NCBI RefSeq assembly: GCF_024198255.1
Contig: NZ_JAJVKW010000008.1
Coordinates: 372,001-436,000 of the forward strand
Length of the DNA stretch: 64,000 bases
Source: Myxococcus guangdongensis
Lineage (GTDB): Bacteria > Myxococcota > Myxococcia > Myxococcales > Myxococcaceae
Reading direction: 5' to 3'
This document shows, piece by piece, positions 8,790-18,313 of the stretch. How positions within the stretch are numbered: the first letter of the stretch is position 1; each line of letters opens with the position of its first letter. A program made the translations under genes and the position numbers. The notes beneath the pieces were generated by a model, which was not told the origin of the DNA, ran no database searches, and saw only the letters and a list, made by a program, of their open reading frames with translations.

Positions 8790-9803
8790 TCAGCCCTCGG
8801 ACGGAACTGGAGCCTCCTCGACGGGAGCCTCCTCCACCGGCTCGGCGGGCAGCTCCGTCGCACCCGACGCCGCGGGCTTCACGCCCAGCTCCCGCGTCAG
8901 CTTCGGATTCACACCCGTCTCCGCCAGCAGTCGCTCCAACTGCACCCGCGCCCGCCGATTGTCCCGGTGCACGCGGCGCCCCAGGATGAGCTCGTTCTTC
9001 AACGAGTGCTCCCACCCCGTCAGCTCCGTCACCGTCACCTGGTACCCGAACGCCTCCAGCGTCAGCGCGCGGACCACGTTCGTCAGATGCGAGCCGAACT
9101 CGCGCCGGTGCCACGGGTGCGCAAACAGGAGCCCCATGCTCCCCTTCCCCGCCGCCCGCTGCTCCTTGAGCTGCGCCGCCACCTCGGCCTGACAGCACGG
9201 CACCACCGCCACGTGGTCCGCCCCATGACGAATCGCCGCGATGAGCGCGTCGTCCGTGGCCGTGTCACACGCGTGCAGCGCCATCAGCAGGTGGATGCGC
9301 TCCGGATACGCCGCCTGGTCGATGTGCGCCGTCTGGAAGCTCATCCGCGAGAAGCCCAGCCGCTCCGCGCGCCCCTTCGCGCGCTCGGTCAGCTCCGGCC
9401 GCCCCTCCACCGACAACAACGTGCCCCCGGCCGCGTCCTTCAGGAACAGCTCGTAGAGCACGAACCCCAGGTACGCATTGCCGCTGCCCGCATCCACGAA
9501 CACCGCGGACTCCGGATGGCGCGCCTTCACGTCCTCCACCGCCGGCCGCATCAGCTCCATCAGGTGGTTGACCTGCTTGAGCTTGCGCAGCGCATCCGCG
9601 TTCAGATGCCCCTCGCGCGTGAGCAGGTGCAGCTCGCGCAACAGCGCCTGCGACTGGTCCGGCAGGAGCTCCCGCCGGACCTGCGATGCCTTGACGTTGC
9701 GCCTCAGACGGACACCACTTCGAGCACCTCGGGGATGATCTCCCGCAGACGCCCCTCGATTCCCATCTTCAACGTCGCCGTCGACGACGGACACCCCGCG
9801 CAC
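8790..9803 (-). CDS. SAM-dependent methyltransferase (Methyltransf_32-like)
   Basis: A class I methyltransferase with the SAM-binding signature VDAGSGNAYLGF and a second conserved block around HACDTATDD and VPCCQAE, typical of the Methyltransf_32 family (glutathione S-transferase C-terminal-like methyltransferases). The substrate is unknown. The C-terminus is a low-complexity tail of Pro/Glu/Ala repeats (EEAPVEEAP). The start is unclear: the frame opens at GTG codons 9803 and 9794, both inside the end of the upstream nfu-type gene, and no ATG, GTG or TTG occurs near that gene's stop at 9704. The conserved part begins near 9695, so the true start may be a rare CTG at 9707 overlapping the stop, or a later TTG/ATG. 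The two genes are clearly one transcription unit. Confidence 0.75.
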   Translation of the reverse strand: MRGVSVVDGDVEDGNRGASAGDHPRGARSGVRLRRNVKASQVRRELLPDQSQALLRELHLLTREGHLNADALRKLKQVNHLMELMRPAVEDVKARHPESAVFVDAGSGNAYLGFVLYELFLKDAAGGTLLSVEGRPELTERAKGRAERLGFSRMSFQTAHIDQAAYPERIHLLMALHACDTATDDALIAAIRHGADHVAVVPCCQAEVAAQLKEQRAAGKGSMGLLFAHPWHRREFGSHLTNVVRALTLEAFGYQVTVTELTGWEHSLKNELILGRRVHRDNRRARVQLERLLAETGVNPKLTRELGVKPAASGATELPAEPVEEAPVEEAPVPSEG

Positions 9804-10267
9804 GAGCCCTTCATGTGCAGGTACACGATGCCGTCCTCGAAGCGGTCCAGCGTGATGTCACCGCCGTCCATCGCCACCGCGGGACGAATCTCCGCGTCCA
9901 GCACCTCGCGGATGCGCGACTCCACCGAGCCGCCCCCCTCCGAAGCCACCTGACGCGCCGCCGCCACCGCCGCCTCGTCCACCACCGGCTCGTTCGCTGT
10001 GAGGTGCGTGTCCAGGGTCTCCATCACCTGGTCGTTCAGCTCGTCCCACTCACCGTCATCGCCCTTCGTCACCGTCACGAAGTTCGTGCCGATCATCACC
10101 GCCGTCACGCCGCGCACGTCCATCAGCTTGTGCGCCAGCGGTGACTTCGCCTGGGCGTCCTCACGATTCGTGATACTCACCGCGCCACCCGCCAACAGGC
10201 GCCGATCCACCACGTACTTCAGCGTGCTGGGGTTGGGGGTCCACTCAAGCTGGATGTTCACCGACAT
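9704..10267 (-). CDS. Nfu-type iron-sulfur cluster carrier protein
   Basis: A 187-residue Fe-S carrier with two domains: an N-terminal Nfu/Scaffold domain (about 1-90, starting with a PNPSTLKYV-type motif) and a C-terminal NifU-like domain (about 110-187) bearing the cluster-binding CXXC in GSCAGCPSS. Such proteins accept a 4Fe-4S cluster from the assembly machinery and hand it to apo-enzymes. The two-domain order matches mitochondrial NFU1 and many proteobacterial homologues, not E. coli NfuA, whose N-domain is a degenerate A-type scaffold. The ATG at 10267 has GAGGAGAA six bases upstream. It is followed by the methyltransferase gene on the same transcript. Confidence 0.88.
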   Translation of the reverse strand: MSVNIQLEWTPNPSTLKYVVDRRLLAGGAVSITNREDAQAKSPLAHKLMDVRGVTAVMIGTNFVTVTKGDDGEWDELNDQVMETLDTHLTANEPVVDEAAVAAARQVASEGGGSVESRIREVLDAEIRPAVAMDGGDITLDRFEDGIVYLHMKGSCAGCPSSTATLKMGIEGRLREIIPEVLEVVSV

Positions 10268-10463
10268 GCAGTTCTCCTCGGCCACTCCTCTAAGGCGCTC
10301 GGGGCCCCATAGCAACCCGACCCTCGGGGAATCAAACGTCCGCTCGGGCCCCTCCCACCAGGTCCCTCGCCTTCTCAACGGGGAATAAAAGAACAGCCGG
10401 AATTCGCGGCGGAACCTGAAACAAACTATGGTGGGAGGACCTCTGCACCCCGGTGAGCCGTAC

Positions 10464-11036
10464 ATGGCCTCGAGTCCGCTGCGTCGCTCCGTCGAGTCAA
10501 CCGCGCCCGCGGCTCCGCGCATCCCCACGAGCGTGCTGGAGGGGTTGTTCGTCCGGGGGCTGAAGGTCTCCGGGCGACTGGTGGAGGCGCTGGAGGCGCT
10601 GGGCTACGACATCAAGCGGCCGGAGGTGGACTATCCGGTGGAGGTCTTCCAGCGCGCGGTGCTGCTGGCCCGGCAGGAGTGCTTCGGCGCGCTGACGGAC
10701 GAGGAGGCCTACCGGCGGGTGGGTCACACGCTCGTCGACGGCTTCGCTTCCACCCTGGTGGGCCGCGTGGCGGCGGTGGCCCTGCCCATGATTGGCCCCG
10801 CGCGCGCGACGGAGCGCATCCCCCGCTACCTGGCGCTGATGGGGCGCACGGACATCGACGTCACCCTGACGCCCGTGGGTGAGCGGGGCCGTCGCATCGT
10901 CTTCACGGACCGCTACAACCGCCCGGACCTGATGGCCGGCGGCCTGGAGCGGATGATGGAGCTGGCCAACGCCCAGCCACGAATCACGGTGGAGGAGCGC
11001 AACGCGGAGGGCTACCGTCTGCTCGTCCGCTGGTAA
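10464..11036 (+). CDS. DUF2378 family protein (myxobacterial TIGR02265 type)
   Basis: A 190-residue soluble protein matching the myxobacteria-restricted DUF2378 family: after a short variable N-terminus it has the typical opening VLEGLFVRGL, then a helical region, then the conserved stretch around GRTDIDVTLTPVGERG and a final beta-rich part. Function is unknown; the paralogues number a dozen or more in Myxococcus-like genomes, often near signalling genes. The ATG at 10464 follows GGTGAG; an ATG at 10428 in the same frame is possible but gives an unlikely N-terminus. A small hairpin and a 146-residue gene follow. Confidence 0.8.
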   Translation: MASSPLRRSVESTAPAAPRIPTSVLEGLFVRGLKVSGRLVEALEALGYDIKRPEVDYPVEVFQRAVLLARQECFGALTDEEAYRRVGHTLVDGFASTLVGRVAAVALPMIGPARATERIPRYLALMGRTDIDVTLTPVGERGRRIVFTDRYNRPDLMAGGLERMMELANAQPRITVEERNAEGYRLLVRW

Positions 11037-11040
11037 CCCG

Positions 11041-11055
11041 GGCCCGCACCGGGCC
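11041..11055 (+). terminator. Short GC hairpin between two genes
   Basis: A 6-bp perfect stem (11041-11046 with 11050-11055), 3-base loop, starting just after the DUF2378 stop, with no T run. It could slow or partly end transcription before the next gene. Confidence 0.35.
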
Positions 11056-11066
11056 TTGGAGTGTGA

Positions 11067-11507
11067 ATGTCCTACCCTCCCCGACTCGCCCACCTCGCCA
11101 CCCGCGCCGTCGTGGTCGCGAAGCTGGTGCCCACCTACGCCCAGGCGCACCGACTCGACGAGGAGGAGGCCGCGCAGCGGCTGACCGCCGCGATGACCGG
11201 GAGGATGCTCCAGGCGCTGCTGGACACGGCGTGGACCGCGATGCGCGGCAACACGAAGCGGCTCACGGAGGACGGCCTGTTGGAGAAGGTCGCCGGCACC
11301 CTGTCGGAGCGCCCGCTGCGCCCCGGCCGCGTGGCGGAGGTGACGCCGGCCTGGAGCGCCTTCCTGGTGCTGACGGACCTGGAGGCGGGCACCGCCAGCG
11401 ACGCGGCCCGCCGGGTGATGGAGTCCCCCGAGGGACGTCGACGAGGCGACGAGGGCATGGCCGAAGCGGGCCGCTTCCTTGCCGCCGAACTGACACGCGG
11501 CAAGTAG
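11067..11507 (+). CDS. Hypothetical protein, 146 residues
   Basis: I do not recognise a family. It is soluble, Ala/Arg/Leu/Glu-rich and predicted mostly helical, with no signal peptide or membrane segment. The composition and third-position GC match its neighbours, so it looks like a native gene. It sits 30 bases after the DUF2378 gene on the same strand and could be co-transcribed with it, which would tie it to the same unknown process. The ATG at 11067 follows GGAGTGTGA. Confidence 0.6.
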   Translation: MSYPPRLAHLATRAVVVAKLVPTYAQAHRLDEEEAAQRLTAAMTGRMLQALLDTAWTAMRGNTKRLTEDGLLEKVAGTLSERPLRPGRVAEVTPAWSAFLVLTDLEAGTASDAARRVMESPEGRRRGDEGMAEAGRFLAAELTRGK

Positions 11508-11579
11508 GGGCCGGCCGGCCGTGGCATGAGGGGGCCCGCGTCGTTATAGGCTGGCCCCACGCTCCACCGCGCGCCGCCG

Positions 11580-12740
11580 ATGTCCACCCCGCTGCCCACC
11601 ACCCTGCGCATCCTTCCCTCCATCCATGAGGTCCCCGCCTCCCTCTGGGACGGGCTCGTGGACGAGGCGGCCCTGCCCTTCCTGGAGTGGACGTTCCTCG
11701 CGGCGCTCGAGGACAGCGGCAGCGCGGTGCCCGAGCGCGGCTGGCACCCCCGCCACCTGACGTTGTGGCGCGGCTCCCGGCTGGTGGCCGCCGCGCCCGC
11801 GTACCTCAAGGACGACAGCCAGGGGGAGTTCATCTTCGACGCGCCCTGGGCCACCGCCTCCGAGCGCGCCGGGCTGCGCTACTACCCGAAGCTGGTGCTC
11901 ACCGTGCCCTTCACGCCCGCCACCGGCCGGCGCGTCATGGTGGCCCCCGGCGAGGACCGCGCCGCCCGCGAGGCGGAGCTGTACCAGGGCGCGTTGGAGT
12001 TCGCGCGCGCCGAGCAGCTCTCCGGCATCCACGTCCTGTTCCCCACCCAGGACGAGCTGCCCACGCTGGAGGCCCAGGGCTACGCGCTGCGGCTGGGCGT
12101 GCAGTACCAGTGGGACAACGCCGGCTACCGGACGATGGAGGACTTCCTCGCCCGCTTCCACTCCAAGCGGCGCAACCAGATGCGGCGCGAGCTGCGCGCC
12201 CCCGCCGAGCAGGGCATCGAGCTGAGGACGCTGCGTGGCGACGCGCTCAACGAGGTGGACGTGGACACGCTCCACCGCCTGTACGCCTCCACGGTGGACA
12301 AGTATCCGTGGGGGGCGCGGCTCCTGACCCGCGACTTCTTCGCGCGGATGCTCTCGGGCTTCCGTCACCGCTGCGAGCTGGTGGAGGCCCGGCGGGAAGG
12401 TCAGCTGGTCGCGGGCGCGTTCAACTTCAGGGCCCCCAAGGTCCTCTACGGGCGTTATTGGGGGTGTTTCGAGGAGCACCCCTTCCTGCACTTCAACGCC
12501 TGCCTCTACCACCCGGTGGCCGAGGGCATCGCCGAGGGACTGACACGCTTCGAGCCCGGCGCGGGCGGCGAGCACAAGCTCACGCGGGGCTTCGAGCCGC
12601 GCCTCACGTACAGTGCCCACCTCTTGCTCCACCCGGGGTTGGACAGGGCGGTGCGCGGCTTCCTGGAGCACGAGCGGGCAGCCGTCCAGGGCGGGCTGCC
12701 CCAGTGGCGGGCGGAGACAGGTTTCAAGGGAGTGGCCTGA
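11580..12740 (+). CDS. FemAB-like GNAT protein (DUF482, peptidogalycan biosynthesis type)
   Basis: A 386-residue protein of the DUF482/FemAB_like family, a double GNAT-fold acyltransferase. Recognisable blocks are PFLEWTFLAALEDSG near the start, the KSKRRNQMRRELR-like stretch (here FHSKRRNQMRRELR) in the middle, and the GRYWGCFEEHPFLHFNACLYHP block near 300 that is typical of this family. Known Fem relatives add amino acids to peptidoglycan stem peptides from aminoacyl-tRNA; for DUF482 the substrate has not been settled. It is cytoplasmic, with no signal peptide. It lies 43 bases upstream of clpS, possibly in one operon; homologues are often found near clpS/clpA, so the link may be more than chance. 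Confidence 0.8.
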   Translation: MSTPLPTTLRILPSIHEVPASLWDGLVDEAALPFLEWTFLAALEDSGSAVPERGWHPRHLTLWRGSRLVAAAPAYLKDDSQGEFIFDAPWATASERAGLRYYPKLVLTVPFTPATGRRVMVAPGEDRAAREAELYQGALEFARAEQLSGIHVLFPTQDELPTLEAQGYALRLGVQYQWDNAGYRTMEDFLARFHSKRRNQMRRELRAPAEQGIELRTLRGDALNEVDVDTLHRLYASTVDKYPWGARLLTRDFFARMLSGFRHRCELVEARREGQLVAGAFNFRAPKVLYGRYWGCFEEHPFLHFNACLYHPVAEGIAEGLTRFEPGAGGEHKLTRGFEPRLTYSAHLLLHPGLDRAVRGFLEHERAAVQGGLPQWRAETGFKGVA

Positions 12741-12783
12741 AACGGCCCGCTTCCCAGGTCATCAGAGGGAGTCGGACAGACTT

Positions 12784-13107
12784 ATGGCGCAGAAGCACGA
12801 CAACGACGGCTCCGTCGCCACGGAGACCGCCCCCAAGCAGAAGCTCAAGAAGCCGACCCTCTACAAGGTGCTTCTGCACAACGACAACTACACGACGCGT
12901 GAGTTCGTGGTGGCCGTCCTCAAGGAGGTCTTCCACAAGTCGGAGTCGGATGCCGTGCAGATCATGCTGCACGTCCATTACAACGGAGTCGGAGTGGCCG
13001 GCGTCTATACGTTCGAGGTCGCCGAGACGAAGCTCAAGACGGTGGAGGCCGCGGCCCAGGACAATGGGTTCCCGCTGCGGCTGTCCATGGAACCCGAGGA
13101 AGGTTGA
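12784..13107 (+). CDS. clpS: ClpS adaptor for ClpA
   Basis: A 107-residue ATP-dependent Clp protease adaptor. It binds N-degron substrates (Leu, Phe, Tyr, Trp at the N-terminus) and delivers them to ClpAP. The characteristic core is intact: YKVLLHNDNYTTREFVVAVL with the Asn-Asp-Asn-Tyr-Thr motif, then HVHYNGVGVAGVYTFEVAETK (the His contacting the substrate amino group and the Ala/Val-Gly-x-Tyr segment). The N-terminal 25 residues are a flexible basic tail, as in E. coli ClpS. It is separated from clpA by only three bases, so the adaptor and unfoldase are made together. Confidence 0.95.
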   Translation: MAQKHDNDGSVATETAPKQKLKKPTLYKVLLHNDNYTTREFVVAVLKEVFHKSESDAVQIMLHVHYNGVGVAGVYTFEVAETKLKTVEAAAQDNGFPLRLSMEPEEG

Positions 13108-13110
13108 ACC

Positions 13111-15426
<2,316 letters not shown>

Positions 15427-15451
15427 CGCCGCGCGGGCAGGTCCTCGAAAA

Positions 15452-15494
15452 GAGCGAGGCCCCGATTCCCACCGTGGGAGTCGGGGCCTTGCTC
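15452..15494. terminator. Bidirectional terminator between clpA and the MCP gene
   Basis: A long stem of about 19 pairs with two mismatches or wobbles, around GAGGCCCCGA and TCGGGGCCTT, with a short loop. It lies between the two convergent genes and can serve both strands; AAAA before it on the left gives a T run for leftward transcription. Confidence 0.85.
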
Positions 15495-15520
15495 GTTCGT
15501 GGCGGCGCGAGCGCCGGGCG

Positions 15521-17137
15521 CTACTCGACGCGGTAGATCTTCACCGCGCTGGAGAGCTGCTCGGAGATGATTTGCAGCGTGGTGGCGGCCTCGCCGGTGG
15601 AGCCGATGCGGGCCACCGTCTCGTCCATCATCTTGGAGAGGTCGTTCACCGCGAGGGTGATTTGGTTGATGCCCACGTTCTGCTGGGACACCGCGGCGGC
15701 AATCTGACGGACGGCGGCGGCGTTGTCCTGGACGATGGAGGACAGCTCGCGCAGGTTCTGCCCGCTGGTGCGCACCTGGGCCAGGCCCGCCTCCATGCGC
15801 TCGGCGCCGCGCTCGGTGATTCGCACCGCGGCCGTCACCGAGTTGGCGATGTCGTCCAGCAGCTCCCGCACCCGCGTCGTGGCCTGGATGGACTGGTCCG
15901 CCAGCGCGCGAATCTCGCGCGCCACCACGCCGAAGCCCTTGCCGTGCTCGCCCGAGCGGACGGACTCAATCGCCGCGTTGAGCGCGAGCATGTTGGACTG
16001 GTCGGCCAGGTCCTTCACCGTCTGGGTGATGCCGCCAATCTGCTGCGTGCGCTCGCCCAGCTCGAGAATCTTCTGGGCAATCTCGCCCACCTGGACGCGG
16101 ATGTCGTTGAGGCCCGCCATCGTCTGTTCAATCGACGCCTCGCCCGCGCGAGCCAGCGCGTCCGCGCGCTCCGCCACGGACAGCACGCTCTCCGCCTTCT
16201 GCGCGGCGAGCATGGAGGTCTGCTTGATTTCCTGCGCGGTGACTTGCGTCTCCTGGAGCGCGGCGGCCTGCCGGGAGATGGTCTGCGCCTGGTCCGTGGA
16301 GGACGTGTTGAGGTGCTCGGTGGACTGCGTCAGCGCCTGCGCGGCCTGCTGGAGGTTGAGCGTCACCTCGCGAAGCCGGGCCACCATCTGCGCGAAGGAG
16401 TTGGCCAGCCGGCCCACCTCGTCGCCGCTCTTGGCGTGGATGGGGCGCGTCAAGTCACCGGACTCGACGATGTGGCCGGCGACCTCGGTCAGCTCGCGCA
16501 TGGGCCGCACGATGCTGCGCCCGAAGGCCGCCGCCACCGCCACGCCCAGCGCCACCAGCAAGAGCGCGAAGCCCATCATCCGCCAGCGCAGCGCGGACAC
16601 CAGGTCGTCGATGTGGTCCCGGGAGACGCCCACGTGCACCGTGCCCAGTCGGCCATTGGCCACGGGCGCCGCCACGTTCGAGGCGTGCAGCTGGCGGCCC
16701 TCGGTCTCGAACGCGAGCACCTCGCCCCAGCCGTTCTCCTCGCTCACCTCGCCCTGCGCCACCGCGGACGCCTTCAGCGCGTCGGGGAAGGCGCCTGGCA
16801 GGCTGTGCACCACCACGTTGCCGCCCGCGTCCGCGACGAAGACGTAGGCGACGTCCTCGCTGGTGCGCGCGACCTCCATCAGGGGCCGGAGCGAAGGGAA
16901 GCCCATCTTCGCGCCGTGCTCCGCGGCCACCGCGAAGCTGCGGGCGAGCAGCTGCCCCTCGCCCATGTGACTGGAGACGAGGTCCGCCTCCAGTCGCCGC
17001 GTGGCGATGCCGGTGAGGATGGCGGCCACCGTCGCGCTGACGAGCGTGGTGACGAGAACGAGCTTCGGCGCCAGTCCGAGCGACTGACGGAACTGCTGGC
17101 CGAGCTGCGTGGTGAACGAGGTCTGTTCGGTGCTCAC
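15521..17137 (-). CDS. Methyl-accepting chemotaxis protein (transmembrane)
   Basis: A chemoreceptor of about 538 residues: first membrane helix near 30-50, a periplasmic sensing domain of about 150 residues (probably a single Cache fold), second membrane helix near 205-225, HAMP (about 225-280), then the long coiled-coil signalling domain. The hairpin tip is present around VVAREIRALADQS, the part that binds CheA and CheW. No NWETF-like tether ends the protein. It is the last gene of the chemosensory operon. I chose GTG 17137, preceded by a GGGTGGTGAT stretch; GTG 17170 is possible. A gap of about 100 bases with a 21-base-period repeat separates it from cheB, so it may also have its own control. 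Confidence 0.92.
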   Translation of the reverse strand: MSTEQTSFTTQLGQQFRQSLGLAPKLVLVTTLVSATVAAILTGIATRRLEADLVSSHMGEGQLLARSFAVAAEHGAKMGFPSLRPLMEVARTSEDVAYVFVADAGGNVVVHSLPGAFPDALKASAVAQGEVSEENGWGEVLAFETEGRQLHASNVAAPVANGRLGTVHVGVSRDHIDDLVSALRWRMMGFALLLVALGVAVAAAFGRSIVRPMRELTEVAGHIVESGDLTRPIHAKSGDEVGRLANSFAQMVARLREVTLNLQQAAQALTQSTEHLNTSSTDQAQTISRQAAALQETQVTAQEIKQTSMLAAQKAESVLSVAERADALARAGEASIEQTMAGLNDIRVQVGEIAQKILELGERTQQIGGITQTVKDLADQSNMLALNAAIESVRSGEHGKGFGVVAREIRALADQSIQATTRVRELLDDIANSVTAAVRITERGAERMEAGLAQVRTSGQNLRELSSIVQDNAAAVRQIAAAVSQQNVGINQITLAVNDLSKMMDETVARIGSTGEAATTLQIISEQLSSAVKIYRVE

Positions 17138-17196
17138 GGCATCACCACCCGGAAGACGTCGGGACGACACCCGCGAGGGCGCGGGGTGAATACAAA

Positions 17197-17234
17197 CGAC
17201 TCGGGACTACCAGCAAGCGACTCGGGAGCACCAG
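17197..17234. repeat. Two 17-base direct repeats ahead of the MCP gene
   Basis: CGACTCGGGA-containing 17-mers at 17197-17213 and 17218-17234 match at 15 of 17 positions and are offset by 21 bases, about two turns of the helix. They lie in the only sizeable gap of the chemosensory operon, just before the MCP gene, and could bind a dimeric regulator. Confidence 0.65.
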
Positions 17235-17239
17235 GGGGC

Positions 17240-18313
17240 TCATCGTCCCACCCCACCCTCTCCGCGCCCACCGGCCCGGAAGTGGGGGGGGATGCAGCTC
17301 TGGAGGATGAGGTCCGGCACCGAGGCCAGGGGCACGCCCTGGTCCGTGGCGTGGATCTCCAGCGCCGCGCGGGGCATGCCGTACACCACGGAGGTGGCCT
17401 CGTCCTGGGAGAAGGTGACGCCGCCGGCCTTGCGGATGGCGAGCAGTCCGCGCGCGCCGTCCTCGCCCATGCCGGTGAGCACCACCCCGCCGCTGCGCCG
17501 ACCGAACGACGCCGCGAGCGACGCCAGCAGCACGTCCCCGTTGGGGCACGGGCCGCCCTTGCTGCGCTGCAGCCGCGCCAGCCCCGCCGGGTCCACCAGC
17601 AGGTCGTGTCCGTCCAGCGGGAAGTACACGCGGCCGGGCTCCAGCCGCTCGCCGTCCCGCGCCACGTCCACCGTCAGCGGCGTCACCTGGGACAGCCAGC
17701 GCACCATGCCCTGGGTGAAGCCCACGGTGATGTGCTGCGCGATGAGCAGCGGGACGGGCAAATCCTTGGGCAGCTTGGAGAGCAGCTCCGCCAGCGCGGG
17801 CGGGCCCCCGGTGGACGCCACCACGCCGAAGACGTCCACGCGCGCGCCGATGGGCGGCGGCGTCACCACGTTGGCGCGCTGACGCCGGGAGATGACCGGC
17901 ACCTCCGCCATCAGGCACACCGAGTGGGCCAAATCGCGGCCCCACCGGCGCAGCTCCTCCACGTTGGTGACGTTGGGCTTGCCGATGAGCTCCAGCGCGC
18001 CGGCGCTCATCGCCTGGAAGCCCAGGTCCACGCCGCGCTGCTCGGCCACCGCGCTCACCACCAGGACCCGCGCGGGGGCCTGGGACATGATGGCGGTGAT
18101 GGCGCTGGGGCCGTCCAGCCCCGGCAGCAGCAGGTCCATGGTGATGACGTCGGGGCGCAGCAGTCGCGCCAGCTGCACGGCGCGGTTGCCGTCTCCTGCG
18201 CGGCCGACGACCTCGATGCGAGGGTCCTCGGTGAGCAGGGCCGTCAGGGTGTTCGCCATGGTGGGCGAGTCGTCCACCACGAGCACCCGGATGGGAGGGC
18301 GTCGGTTGTTCAC
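17240..18313 (-). CDS. cheB: CheB receptor methylesterase
   Basis: A 357-residue response-regulator methylesterase that removes methyl groups from receptor glutamates (and can deamidate glutamines), resetting the receptors. The receiver domain has VVDDSPT and phospho-acceptor Asp at about 60 (TMDLLLPGLDG). The esterase domain has the catalytic triad: Ser 167 in ASTGGPPAL, His 194 in AQHITVGFTQGM, Asp 285 in TGMGEDGARGL. The GTG start overlaps the cheA stop in a GTGA joint, so it is translationally coupled to CheA. Together with the CheR of this operon it forms a full adaptation pair. Confidence 0.93.
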   Translation of the reverse strand: MNNRRPPIRVLVVDDSPTMANTLTALLTEDPRIEVVGRAGDGNRAVQLARLLRPDVITMDLLLPGLDGPSAITAIMSQAPARVLVVSAVAEQRGVDLGFQAMSAGALELIGKPNVTNVEELRRWGRDLAHSVCLMAEVPVISRRQRANVVTPPPIGARVDVFGVVASTGGPPALAELLSKLPKDLPVPLLIAQHITVGFTQGMVRWLSQVTPLTVDVARDGERLEPGRVYFPLDGHDLLVDPAGLARLQRSKGGPCPNGDVLLASLAASFGRRSGGVVLTGMGEDGARGLLAIRKAGGVTFSQDEATSVVYGMPRAALEIHATDQGVPLASVPDLILQSCIPPHFRAGGRGEGGVGR

